This document shows positions 15,448 to 40,068 of a DNA stretch of 64,000 nucleotides, piece by piece. Location: the NCBI GenBank assembly GCA_030340625.1, contig JAOPHQ010002294.1, positions 167,001 to 231,000 of the forward strand. Direction: 5' to 3'. The position numbers and the translations under genes were made by a program. The number at the start of each line of letters is the position of its first letter. Position 1 is the first letter of the stretch. Source of the stretch: Merluccius polli. Lineage: Eukaryota > Chordata > Actinopteri > Gadiformes > Merlucciidae. A model generated the notes under the pieces. The model made no database searches. It saw only the letters and a program-made list of their open reading frames with translations, and was not told the DNA's origin.

Positions 15448-15910
15448 GAGAGAGAGGTTCAGAAGGCAAAATGAAGACTCTGGACAGCATCTGAGATTCT
15501 GAAATCTTATAATATGTATTTATATATATATATAAAAAAATAAAAAATGAATCTGTTCCAACTCACCCACAACTTTCTGTTTTCGGCACTGAGGGAAAAT
15601 GACGTATATTTAAGAAATCCAGGAATATCTTTGGAAGAACTTCGTTCTCCATGATTATAGTCTGCAGAACAGAACAGAAGCACAGGGGAAGATGACGAAG
15701 TTCATGTGGGAACCAGAAGAAAATCTGAACTATATTGTTTTCCCCAAAGTAGCGAGTTAGCTGTAAATCATCAGCTACAGATTAGATACCACCACTATAT
15801 TATACATTAGGTAATACTAATTATTTTTTACTTTACTAGTATTAGGTAATACTAGTAAATGTACTTGATTTAATCTAAGAGTTGGTCTCTTTAGTGAGAC
15901 AACACAATCA

Positions 15911-15960
<50 letters not shown>

Positions 15961-16297
15961 CAATATCATCATGACTGGTACAATGTAATGGCATACTCAC
16001 CATTCCCCTTTAAGACACATCTTTATAAAGTACACTTGTATTGCCTTCATATTATCATATGACATATCATCATACCACTATCATATCTAGCAAAACAAAA
16101 CAAGGTTCTCATCTGATTACTGTGGAGCTCTTGATAATAATACTAATAATAATAACACTAATTATAACAACAATAATAATAATAATAATCACCACCATCA
16201 TAACAATAACATTAATAACATTAATAACATTAATAACAATAATACTAATAATAATAATAATAATAATAATGATAATACCAATAATACCAATAACAAC

Positions 16298-16337
<40 letters not shown>

Positions 16338-16711
16338 GGACCTAGAATAGGTCCATGATGTTGACCTCTGGTGCTGATAGGTGTATTTGTTTAGTCCAGA
16401 ACAGTGAGCAGGAGAACACAGACCTGTAAGTAGAGTTGGAGGCCGTGTCTCCGCTGCTCCAGGACTTTAGGAACCCAGTTCCTCACGTGTTTAGAAGGGA
16501 CCTCTGGGGGCTTGATGCTCTTCTTCAGCTGGAGGGGAGACGGACAGACAATAGGACCCCTTTTAAATTACAAATACCCATGAAGGTTCCTCATGTATCA
16601 CCTGGTATCCAGATGAAAAGATACCCCTACCCCGGGAAAGTGTTACGTTATGTCCTGGCAGTGTTATGTTATGTATATATATTACTGAAACAAACAGTAT
16701 GTATGTTTCAG

Positions 16712-16758
<47 letters not shown>

Positions 16759-19700
16759 GTATGTTACTGAAACATACAGTATGTATGTTTCAGTAATATA
16801 TATACTGTATGTTACTGGAACATACAGTATGTATGATCCAGTAATATATATACTGTATGTTACTGGAACAGCGTTTTATCAAAATATGTCAAATGTCCAA
16901 CCGTACCATTTTATGAAGGGCGTGAAATTCACTGTAGCGTTTCTCGATGGCATGCTGCCTGCCATTCATCAAAACCTCTATTTTAAATACCTACAAGAGG
17001 GAAAAAGACACATTATTTGTTGGGCAACTCCACATAATTATGGAGTCAGAATAGTGTCATAATTCAAACCTGAAAAAAAAGGTTTCAAAGGCTTGTAAGT
17101 CTGTGTTTGAAAACTCAACACCTTGTAAAAAAGGTTTTGCACCACTGAAAAAAGAGATTATAGCCTGAAAAAAAAAAGTCAAACATCTGCAAACATGATT
17201 TTGTGTTCTATTTTATCTTCTTCATCATTTTAACCAACACATTTTCAAAGCTAAAATGTTTTCACAAACACATTTTCAAAGTTTAAAAATGTTCACCAGC
17301 GCATTTGCAGAGTTTCAAATCTGACACTGTTCTAACAGTGTATTACTTTGTTTCCCGGTTTCGAAACCTTGTAAATGGGATTCTGCAAACAGCTGTTCAA
17401 ACATTGAGAAATACGTTTTGAAAGGTTGAATATTTATTTTTAAAAACTTGTAAAGGTGTAAATTTACACCATTGCAATGTATTTTTTCAGAACTTAATTT
17501 TCAGCACTGACTTTTCAGAGATTTGACCACACGGGCGCAAGCTTGCGAGTCACGTGATTATTGACACTGTTCTGACGCCGTTCGTTTTGAAACTCCTTTA
17601 GCGTCAAAGCTCTGAAAACGTGGTTCTGAAAAAAAGGAAAAAAAAAACCTTCCTGGGGGCGGGACCATCTTGCTCTAAACCTATTGGTTGCTCTCTGCTG
17701 AGGCACAGTCCAATCACATGCGCCGTTGACCGGGCTGTGCGGGATTGACAGTGCTCTGCCGATGACAAGAATAACAAGCGACTTGCGTGGTTGATTTTGT
17801 TGTCTATTTTCTGGAACCATGGCTGGTAGACAGGCGAGCAATTTTATTCTGTATTGTTTGCGTTCTAACCACCCGCGAGCCTCCTGCGGCTCGCCAAGCT
17901 GTAATTTGCAACACGTTCTCATCCCAACTCGTAATATACCGACGGTTTGTCACGCCCCTAGACGTGATACTGACGCAAAATGTACACTCCCGCGTCTGTG
18001 TGAAACGATCTGTGTGAAACAATCTCATAAACCCGTTCGCGGTGGTAAGAGACGAGCAGAGTCTACAGCGTCCGCTCGCAGAACAGAGTCTACAGCGTCC
18101 GCAGTCTACTGTGAAACAATTCACTCCATAAAGGGTTATGGTTAGGGTTATGGTTAGCGTAATCTATCACCGTGACCGGGTTATTATTGGAGTGAATGGA
18201 CGCTGTAGACTAATTTGTGGCTCGCATGGCATAAATAATAGTCATACTTTGCGGTCACGTGACTACCATGGATACCTGGAGGGCAACAAACGCTGGCAAA
18301 ATGGCGACGAACAACGGCCAACCAGGGGAATTGCAGCCTTGCAGATTTCCGATACTTAAATAAATCAACTATTTAGACCATTTGTCACAAAATGTTAAAA
18401 TTAGATATGAAGAGAAGATAAACATACTCGGAACTTGTGATCCATACACAGCACCCGCTGATGTAGGTTATTCATTGCTTTGAAGCTGGCAAAGACTCTA
18501 CCAGATCGTGAAACGATCTGGGGGTTCTCATAAACCCGTTCGCGGTGGTAAGAGACCAGCAGAGTCTACAGAGTCCATTCACTCCAATAATAACCCGGTC
18601 ACGGTGATAGATTACGCTAACCATAACCCTAACCATAATCCTTTTTGGAGTGAATTGTTTCACAGTAGACTGCGGACGCTGTAGACTCTGCTCTGCGAGC
18701 GGACGCTGTAGACTCTGCTCGTCTCTTACCACCGCGAACGGGTTTATGAGATTGTTTCACACAGATCGTTTCACACAGACGCGGGAGTGTACATTTTGCG
18801 TCAGTATCACGTCTAGGGGCGTGACAAACCGTCGGTATATTACGAGTTGCGATGAGAACGTGTTGCAAATTACAGCTTGGCGAGCCGCAGGAGGCTCGCG
18901 GGTGGTTAGAACGCAAACAATACAGAATAAAATTGCTCGCCTGTCTACCAGCCATGGTTCCAGAAAATAGACAACAAAATCAACCACGCAAGTCGCTTGT
19001 TATTCTTGTCATCGGCAGAGCACTGTCAATCCCGCACAGCCCGGTCAACGGCGCATGTGATTGGACTGTGCCTCAGCAGAGAGCAACCAATAGGTTTAGA
19101 GCAAGATGGTCCCGCCCCCAGGAAGGTTTTTTTTTCCTTTTTTTCAGAACCACGTTTTCAGAGCTTTGACGCTAAAGGAGTTTCAAAACGAACGGCGTCA
19201 GAACAGTGTCAATAATCACGTGACTCGCAAGCTTGCGCCCGTGTGGTCAAATCTCTGAAAAGTCAGTGCTGAAAATTAAGTTCTGAAAAAATACATTGCA
19301 ATGGTGTAAATTTACACCTTTACAAGTTTTTAAAAATAGATATTCAACCTTTCAAAACGTATTTCTCAATGTTTGAACAGCTGTTTGCAGAATCCCATTT
19401 ACAAGGTTTCGAAACCGGGAAACAAAGTAATACACTGTTAGAACAGTGTCAGATTTGAAACTCTGCAAATGCGCTGGTGAACATTTTTAAACTTTGAAAA
19501 TGTGTTTGTGAAAACATTTTAGCTTTGAAAATGTGTTGGTGAAAATGATGAAGAAGATAAAATAGAACACAAAATCATGTTTGCAGATGTTTGACTTTTT
19601 TTTTTCAGGCTATAATCTCTTTTTTCAGTGGTGCAAAACCTTTTTTACAAGGTGTTGAGATTTCAAACACAGACTTACAAGCCTTTGAAACCTTTTTTTT

Positions 19701-20478
19701 CAGGTTTGAATGATGACACTATTCTGACTCCATACATAATGAGATAAATCCACAATATTCTTATAAGGCTTAAGACTCGAAACCAAAGTCTTGAATGAAG
19801 GGAGGCTGTCCATAGTGACTAGGACATGTCAGTAATGCTCATGTCAGCGCTTATCTTAAGAGGAAGTGTCTCCATGTGTCAAAACCAGATAAAGATAGAA
19901 GTGGTTTCTACTTCCTACTGAAATAAATCACATCTTCCACACACACACACACACACACACACTATCTAATGATGATCAGATTCACATACCAGTCAATGAG
20001 TCAATATAAAGACTAGTAGTAGTAATAATAATAATGATAATGATAATATATAGACTAGTCATGTTACATTCATACTTCGAGATACTATTACTAACATCTC
20101 ATGTGTTATTCTGTGGAAATCACGGGAACTTGTAAACTACATTACTACACATCATGTCCCCACGGTTGTGACCCACGACAACCACAGACACGTTACAGAC
20201 ACGTTACAGACACATCTCCCCCATTGGGTCCCAGTAGGTCCGTCTGTAGTGGTCTAGTGGACCGGGTCTATCGTGCGACACATGGCTAGAGATCTATGTA
20301 ACCCCTAGGCGTTACATAGATGTTACAATGTTACACTGTTACAATGTACCCCCTCACGTCCCAGCGTGGTGCCGCTGGGAGCACCTGGAGGTCAGCAGGT
20401 TCCTACCGTGAAGCCCTTCTCCAGGGAGCTGCTCTCCGAGCGGAACGACGGGATGGAGACCCTGATGCTGGGCTGCAT
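14364..20478 (-). CDS. snx24: Sorting nexin 24
   Basis: A small PX-domain protein expected to bind phosphoinositides on endosomal membranes. Seven exons on the minus strand, 5' to 3': 20407-20478, 16907-16990, 16424-16528, 15567-15661, 15292-15321, 14856-14920, 14364-14434. They join in phase to 173 aa (human 169). Exon 1 gives MQPSIRVSIPSFRSES. Exon 2 gives KIEVLMNGRQHAIEKRYSEF, the PX core with the RYSEF motif. Exon 3 gives PSKHVRNWVPKVLEQRR. Exon 4 gives LPKIFLDFLNIRHFPSVPK. The last exon ends FANVVSEGVIHGVFYPDLQP-R-stop, as in human SNX24. Exon 5 is only 30 nt and sits against a (CT)n tract. Intron 1 contains a whole 2.7-kb foldback element 48 bp beyond exon 2. The gene starts about 430 bp downstream of the probable lox poly(A) signal, on the same strand. 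Confidence 0.95.
14785..14825. repeat. (CA)n microsatellite in snx24 intron 6
   Basis: About 20 CA units, 30 bp inside the intron from the exon 6 donor. Confidence 0.9.
15323..15455. repeat. (GA)n tract, acceptor tract of snx24 exon 5
   Basis: A long interrupted GA run. Read on the minus strand it is (CT)n ending directly in CTCAG before the 30-nt exon 5, so it serves as the pyrimidine tract of that acceptor. Confidence 0.92.
15913..15962. repeat. (ATC)n microsatellite
   Basis: About 16 CAT/ATC triplets in snx24 intron 3. Confidence 0.92.
16134..16336. repeat. (AAT)n-rich compound microsatellite
   Basis: AAT triplets interspersed with AAC, ATTAATAAC and GATAAT, in snx24 intron 3. Confidence 0.88.
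16713..16862. repeat. (TA)n with flanking palindromic ACATACAGTATGTATG units
   Basis: About 22 TA units followed by two to three copies of a unit holding ACATACAGTATGTATG, in snx24 intron 2. The unit is nearly self-complementary. Confidence 0.85.
17033..17038. repeat. Target-site duplication of foldback copy 2 (left)
   Basis: CATAAT precedes TATGGAGTC and recurs at 19735-19740 after the right terminus. Confidence 0.75.
17039..19734. mobile_element. Foldback (palindromic) transposable element, copy 2
   Basis: Same family and ends as the element at 473-3153. It is flanked by a 6-bp duplication, CATAAT (17033-17038 and 19735-19740). The left arm is 17039-18200 and the right arm 18574-19734, about 1.16 kb each. 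The loop 18201-18573 is 373 bp and lies in the opposite orientation to the loop of copy 1, so the element went in the other way round. It sits in snx24 intron 1, 48 bp from exon 2. Its arms share variants that are absent from copy 1, for example GACAAGAATAACAAGC where copy 1 has GACTAACAAGC. No transposase is visible. Confidence 0.87.
19735..19740. repeat. Target-site duplication of foldback copy 2 (right)
   Basis: CATAAT follows GACTCCATA and matches 17033-17038. Confidence 0.75.
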
Positions 20479-20815
20479 GCTGGAGATGTGGTGCTGGTGC
20501 TGCTGGTCGGGGTGTGTGTGCATGTCGGAGGTCTGTGTGTGTGTGTGTGTTGGGGGGTGAGGGTGGGGGTGGTGGCCGTCAGGCTGTTCTGCACAGCTGA
20601 TGATCCCACCGACGACTGCTGCTACCCTGAGTTCACCTACAAACGGCCGGGGATGAAGTCCAACACTGGTTCTGGGTGATTGCCACCTAGTGGTGTGGAG
20701 GAGGTAGGGACCAGGGAATAATGCACTATAATGAAGTGTTTTATTTAAAAACTAGTACTATAGCAGTAGTGGTTTAACATGAGAATAATGTATTCATTAG
20801 AATTATACTTAATTT

Positions 20816-20855
<40 letters not shown>

Positions 20856-20900
20856 ATGTGCATTTATCATTCATGATTTAAAAACACAATGTAAATCACA
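20479..20900. other. snx24 upstream / lox downstream spacer
   Basis: A short spacer between tandem minus-strand genes. It holds a broken GT run near 20526-20550 and a (GT)n at 20817-20854. It must contain the snx24 promoter; no TATA box was recognised. Confidence 0.45.
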
Positions 20901-20904
20901 ATAT

Positions 20905-20910
20905 TTTATT
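20905..20910 (-). promoter_or_regulatory. Candidate poly(A) signal of lox
   Basis: TTTATT on the plus strand reads AATAAA on the minus strand, about 510 bp after the lox stop. Confidence 0.5.
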
Positions 20911-21420
20911 CAAGTACATTTTCACCAAAATAAAAGTACCTCTTGTTGTTTATAAATATAAGAAATACATATTCCTTTGTTTATCATATAAATATTGCTT
21001 GATTATGAATTTCATGATCAATGTTCAAACCTAATTTTCTTTGGGGAAGAAAATGGCAATCCATGTTCACTTTTACCATTTTTATGTGTGGAAGAAGTTG
21101 TAGGTCATGCGAGTATTCAGTACATTGTAAACAAGAGCAATAGGTTCATAAAACGTGTTAATACAAAATAAAAAGGGTATTCATGTACTAAGCTTGCTAT
21201 GTATCTGCCTGGTGAGAAATGTTAAAATTACATCAATTATTTCATTACCTTTCAATCCCTTAATTACCTACCCACATACCTTGATACATTGAACTAAAGT
21301 TGAATGAATTTGACTTTAACATGTAGCTTGAAGATAAACTTTGTATAGCGAAATTCATTCTCCTTGGGATGCAGCACTCTTCATGGGACAGATGACCACA
21401 GATGATCTTAATGCCATTTC

Positions 21421-30741
<9,321 letters not shown>

Positions 30742-33700
30742 GGTGAGGTTAACAAACAAACAAAACAAACAAAAAACCCCACCACACACTGTTTTAAATT
30801 GAATGTTATTCCACTTTAAAACGTCGACGCGGTATCATTTTAACGCCACTCAACGCAACGAGAAATGAAGCTGCACATTGGAGATACCTGCGCTGCGGAC
30901 TCCCTATGGTTTCCTCCTCGGCGCGCAGATGTTGGAGAGGAGGCGGCGGAGGAGGAGTTGAGCAGAGAACCGCTGGATGGGTTTTTTTTTTTTTAAGGTC
31001 GCATATTCATAGTTTTGTCTCCCTTTGGTTGTGTCTTGATGGTCCTTAACCATTAAAATACACATGTTTTATTCAGAGAAGAAATTATCCGATAGCTGTG
31101 AAAGACCAGGCTTATAAATAGCCGTTTTTTTAAATTATAAGCTCATTCAGGGATTCAAAACTGCAGAATACGTGGTTTGATATTGCCATATTTGTAATAT
31201 TTATTTATATCCTAAATAAAGGGGGTGCTGACGTGTCGTTGTGACGTAGCCCTAAATCCCAATACTTTCTAGGAGGCAATTTTCAGAAAGAAAGTGTATG
31301 AAAAACGTGTGACTGTTGGATGAACTCTTAGAAAACAGCAACGTGCTGCTTGTCCACAGCCAAACTTACTCATTGGTGAAGTTCAACATCTAAACAGGAT
31401 TATAACTGATTATAACCGACAATAACTGCCAAAACAAAGTGTTATCTTTTACTGGGAAATCCACTCCCATCCCAACTATTTTTTTTTCCACGTCTTCCCT
31501 TGGCTGCTGTCTCGTATCGCACTAGTCTGATCTTTTGAAATATGAGGTCCACGTTGTTTGCGCATGATGAAGAAGAAGCCCTGCCCTGTTGTTAACACTA
31601 AAGGCATAATGCATAGCTAGAGAAGGGATAATCAAAGGTTTTCATTTCACTCAGTCCAGCAAACTGGGAAATGGTTTTAGAGGACGTGGTTGGCCTCGCA
31701 GTGCTGCTGCCTAACCAAACAACTTTCTCCAATGTTGGGCACACAATTGAATCACTTGGTTTCATGCATGATATATTGTGTCTCCATGCATGAACTGGAC
31801 TTTAAAATGTAAAGTTGAACCAGGATGGGGGAGGAGCTCTGGTGCAGCCATTTGACAAATCATGGTTTTCAACATTTTCAAAGCAATATGTTATAAAAAC
31901 TTATAAAGACAAATGAAATGGCATCGATTCTCCTCACATGTTGCCACCAACAGTCTAAAAGGGAAATATAGGGCAAAGAAACAAAAGCAAGTAACAACAT
32001 TTAAAGCACATTTAAGCACAATGAATGTGCTGACAGAAAGGCCTTCACAACCATAAGTTACAAACCAGAGATCAAATTGACATTGACTGCTAAATGGAAA
32101 ACCCCAGTAGGCCTATGAAATATTGCAGTTTGTCAGCAGCGTTGAGTTCACCCAGAGTTAGTTATGAGAATGAGACATATCCCAAACTCTCTTTTCCTCA
32201 TTCCATTATATTGCACTAATAGATTCATCACTTTACCATTAAAAGCAGTTCATGTTAGATTCATTTAGAAATGGGTCATACAATTGCAATTATATTGTAA
32301 TGTGTAAGTAATAATATGTATACTGTCTGAGTTTGGACAACATGGCTCTGGATTAGAACAGAGCTGTGAGTCCAAGTTTCAGCCAGGATGACGTGGGTCT
32401 GCATCTTTACTCTGTATACAAAAGGGCATATGATCCCCCAAAAATGTTCCCTCCCCTTGGAGCTTCTTGGAAGTGTTAGTAGTCCAGACGAGTGTGTGTG
32501 TGTGGGGGGGGGGGGGGTTGGCATATGGATGGATGGAGCAACCCAGTCGGCTGCACACACAAACTAGATTTAGTTCATATGAATCACCGTCTGTACATTC
32601 ACATGCCTCCTCTGATAGAAACGTTATCTGAAATATAAACATTACATCACATCATACATCACACCTAGTAGTAATATAAATGGTTCTTTATCTTCCTCAG
32701 ATTTGGGGTAAAATAATATTTCCATTTGAATTGAATGAAAATGTATAAAAAGCTGCAATGGCCTCATCCTGGAGGGAGAGAGGAGGTAGGAGGACATCAG
32801 TGAGGAGCAGCAGTTGATTGGTTGAGGTTGGAGGACATTAGTGAGGAACAACAGTTGATTGGTTAAGGTTGGACAACTGTACTTATGTAGTTTTTACATA
32901 CCAGCCGATCCTCCAGGGAGTGTAAGAATGTGCACGTGTTTCTAACTTGTTTCCACTGTTCTCTGGAACTCCAGACATACGCACACACACACACACAGAC
33001 CAACGGACGCACACACAGACACACACAGACACAGACACACACAGCCAGACCTGGTAGTGTGTCTGTGTGTAGCTCTTTTTGTGTGTTCTCATAAATTGAT
33101 CGAATGAGCAGCGCTGGGCTCCACATCTGCAAACATTTAAGTCAGTTATCCACGTCGTGACTCTTCTCCGTCGTCTCTCTGTGGCCGCAGGATTAAAAAC
33201 CAGCACAACTGAAAATGAAAAAATAAAAAGGGAAAACCTCTTTCATGAACTTCAGAAACAAAGATTTCACTAGTGCTCACTTAAATATCTCACTTCTTTC
33301 TTTAACCGACCAGGGAACATTTAGCCACTTAGTCAAATGACATTGATTTAATTATATTTTTTACTACTACATGACGACACAAATGGAGGAGGTGGGGGGG
33401 GGGGTTCTTTATGGGCATCTAGTATTACTCCAGTGAGAGTGGACCACCCAAGGAGACTACCTGCCACTCTGAGCACTTGGCTGCCTACACCTGCCTGCCA
33501 GCCTTAACATCAATCACACACTCTCTCTCTCACTCTCTCTCTCTCTCACACACTACGTGGCATGCATGCTGATGCTGCTGCTGCTGCTGCTGCACATGTC
33601 CACTAGGAGGAGGAAGAGACTTCCTATTAGACTTCTTAACATGGCCCTGCTCTCAAGGACACTCTGGACTCAGGGAGACAGACCCAGTCTGGACTCAGGG

Positions 33701-34282
33701 AGACGAGGAATTAAGCAGCTATTCTATACCACCAATTTTTGTGCATATTTTCTTGATTATGTTGTGGTTTGTGCTAACTGATGGTTTGGTGCACACGTAT
33801 GTCTCGTATCAGATCACACACAGATGTTGAGGTTAGAGGCGCTAAGAAAGTTTAATTTGCAGTATTTTGCAGACAACGTTCTCATTGAAGATTTAATAAA
33901 TAAACTATTATCGTTTAGATAGCACCCTTTCGCCACAAAGACAAAACATGGTGAAACATTTTCAATGCAATGGCACAAGTCTTAAAAGCCATAAAACGTT
34001 CAACTTTCAGTTCACAGGGCAGGCTAAGATCACAAATACAACCGGTCGCTCAGCAAATTACTCAGAGTATGAGAGTATTTTCCAACGTGTATTTAAATGA
34101 CAAACTCTTCTTTAACCGCACACAGTGTTGTAACCACAACCAGTTCCAATGTCTGATCTTCATGTCCAATCCTTCTCCCTTCTCCCTTGTTCTCACAGTG
34201 TGACCACGCCAGGATGCAGCTTCGGTTTGAGATAAGGTTAACCAGCAGCAGTGATCAGATATCACCCTAGGGAGCCCCCCCC
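30742..34282. other. lox upstream region and intergenic sequence
   Basis: The first 250 bp upstream of the lox start are GC-richer, with a CCTCC/GGAGG-rich stretch near 30920-30960, and probably hold the promoter. Beyond that no exon was recognised. Poly-G runs (32503-32518), broken CA runs (32981-33045), a CT run (33520-33546) and a (GCT)n (33569-33592) are present. The 3' UTR of fam136a occupies the right end. Confidence 0.4.
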
Positions 34283-35022
34283 TCACTGCGGTATAGAGTC
34301 CAGGTTGTCCCTGAGCCTGCGGGTCATGCTGGGCACCAGGTTCATGTGGTCGTCCACGCAGCTGCCCACGCAGCGGTCCATCAGAGCGTGCACGGCGGGC
34401 TCCTTGGCCCCGGAGTCAAACAGGTCCTTGGCCTTATCGCTGCAGTGCATCGTACACCTGGCCAGGCGGTCCTGGGCATACAAGGGGGGGGGGGGGGGGG
34501 GGTAGACATAACAGACTTTGTTTTATGGAGCACTTTTTGTGCAAAACCGCAATACTTAACGTGTGAAGTAGTAAACTTTGCGTCTTAAATGTAGCACCCC
34601 CTCCCTCCCTCCATCTCACACACACACCTGAAATTTCTCCAGTTCTGACGTCACAAGTCCCTGAGCCTTGGCCAGCGGACTGTGGCACTGCTCGATGCAC
34701 TGGTGGACCTGGGCCATGGAGTCCGAGGACCGGTCGCAGCAGTCCGCGCTGCACTTGAACATGCGCCCCTGGTGGATGGGCGGGACAATGAACACATGAA
34801 GTCACATGCATGTGGAGCAGGTGATATTCATTCAGTCATTTGGGGAAGGTGACTTCCAAGACACAACACACATTGCGTAGTTGTAGATGTTGTTGAGGCA
34901 TTGAAAATATTATTATTTTTTTGTTATCAACTTACTTGCATTTTGCGGATATGGTCCCTCTCCAGGCTCTGGACCATCTCCTCCACCTCAGCCTGGATGC
35001 GGCTCTGATGCGCCTGCGCCAT
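34283..35022 (-). CDS. fam136a: FAM136A family protein
   Basis: A small conserved protein reported as mitochondrial; its molecular role is poorly known. Three exons on the minus strand: 34936-35022 (MAQAHQSRIQAEVEEMVQ...), 34628-34768 (GRMFKCSADCCDRSSDSM, HQCIEQCHSPLAKAQ) and 34283-34471 (DRLARCTMHCSDKAKD, CVGSCVDDHMNLVPSMT). All introns are phase 0. The product is 138 aa, the same length as human FAM136A. Paired cysteines (CSADCC, CIEQC, CTMHC, CVGSC) resemble the twin-CX3C arrangement of intermembrane-space proteins. The gene is divergent from pcyox1. A 20-bp poly-G run lies inside intron 2 next to the exon 3 acceptor. Confidence 0.96.
34483..34502. repeat. Poly-G run at the fam136a exon 3 acceptor
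   Basis: About 20 G on the plus strand, so the intron 2 transcript carries poly-C shortly upstream of the acceptor. Confidence 0.85.
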
Positions 35023-36540
35023 CTCTTAGCTCTGCAGCTTCCAGGGAAAGTCAATGAAAGGAGAAAAAAGAGAGACGCGACAAATGTGCAATGGACGACC
35101 GAAACTGTTTCTATTCCCTTTTAACCGTTTACGATAATAACTAAGGTCACCTCCGTGCAAGCATGTTCCTACACCACTGCTGCCTCGTTTCCGGTCTCCC
35201 CGTCCGGTTTTTCCGCTATTGGTTCCTGTAAACATTCCGGTTCCGTTTCGCTTGGGGGTAGTCTTCACAATAAGAGTTGAACCTTGCTTGTAATATTTTT
35301 TACTGGTGAGCTAAAGCCAATGTAGTCTGCAATCAATACAGTCGTAACTGTAAGTTTCAATTCCATATTATATCATCTTGATCCTTTTTACCCATTTCCT
35401 GGCTCTAAATCCTACGTAAAAATTCTATCGGGTTAGTAACTTGTGGAAATGCTGTAATTCAACCTATTATTCAACTGCTGTTTGTATAAATGTGTATTTT
35501 GTTTTGTAAAATCCCAGAGAACTTGGCATTGAATGTGCGAAAGCTTGGAAACTTACACCATGTAAAACACCGAAGAAGAAGAACAACAACTCTTACTATG
35601 AAGTCCGCCATATTATCACCGGAAGTGCTGCGTATGCATATCCGTTTTAACTTGACAACGCTTAGTCGCTAGTTGAGCCTGAAGTGAACTTCGTTTACTT
35701 TATAAAAAGTGTTTCTTTATTATCGGTTAATAAGAGTATAACTTTAAGTAGTTTATGCGTTTAATATCTTTAGTTTAATGTCGTTAGTTTATGATCGTAA
35801 GTTTAATGTCGTTAGTGTAAGATCGTTAGTTTAATATCGTTAGTGTAAGATCGTTAGTTTAATAGCGTTAAGGTTGTGCAATCCACGTGTTTACCTCAGA
35901 TGATCCCAGGAAGGTGAGCTCAGCTGCTGATGGACCAGAGACTAGTCCTGGTCACCTGGATGTTGGGGACCAGGACTAGTTGACCTATAGGATGTTGCTG
36001 ACCAGGACTAGTTGACCTCTAGGATGTTGGGGACCAGGACTAGTTGCTAGAATGTTTGGGGACCAGGACTAGTTGACCTCTAGGATGTTGGGGACCAGGA
36101 CTAATTGCTAGGATGTTGGGGGCCAGGACTAGTTGACCTCTAGGATGTTGGGGACCAGGACTAGTTTACCTCTAGGATGTTGGGGACCAGGACTAATTGC
36201 TAGGATGTTGGGGGCCAGGACTAGTTGACCTCTAGGATGTTGGGGACCAGGACTAGTTTACCTCTAGGATGTTGGGGACCAAGACTAGTTGACCTATAGG
36301 ATGTTGGGGACCAGGACTATTTGCTAGGATGTTGGTGACCAGGACTAGTTGACCTCTAGGATGTTGAAGTGTTGGACCTAAGGACTGGTCTGGGATGTAT
36401 TATTTTTTATTGTGTCCTCCATGCGGGGTCATTTAGACCCATTATCTTGTTAACGTGACCTTTGACAGTAATAAGTCTTGTCTTACTGTTCCTATTTCTC
36501 CCTTCTCAGATGACTGTATAGAAGTCAGTGTGAGTATAAA
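35023..36540. promoter_or_regulatory. Divergent fam136a / pcyox1 upstream region
   Basis: Upstream of fam136a, 35150-35250 carries CCGGT/CCGGTTCCG ETS-like sites and CTATTGG (a CCAAT box). A second cluster with GCCATATTATCACCGGAAGTG lies at 35608-35630 and points to a pcyox1 promoter. A donor-like AAG/GTGAGC at 35914 and an acceptor TTCTCAG at 36503-36509 suggest an untranslated pcyox1 first exon and a 5' UTR intron. This is inference from motifs. Confidence 0.4.
35955..36370. repeat. 32-bp minisatellite upstream of pcyox1
   Basis: About 12 copies of a unit with core GTTGGGGACCAGGACTAGTT, some lacking the GACCTCTA part. It begins about 40 bp after the candidate donor at 35914. Confidence 0.92.
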
Positions 36541-40066
<3,526 letters not shown>

Positions 40067-40068
40067 TA

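Noticed and set aside
30772..30789. An upstream in-frame ATG for lox (start MCGGVF)
   Set aside because: The downstream Met at 30741 gives the usual signal peptide and length; the upstream start would add a Cys/Phe-rich leader not seen in the family.
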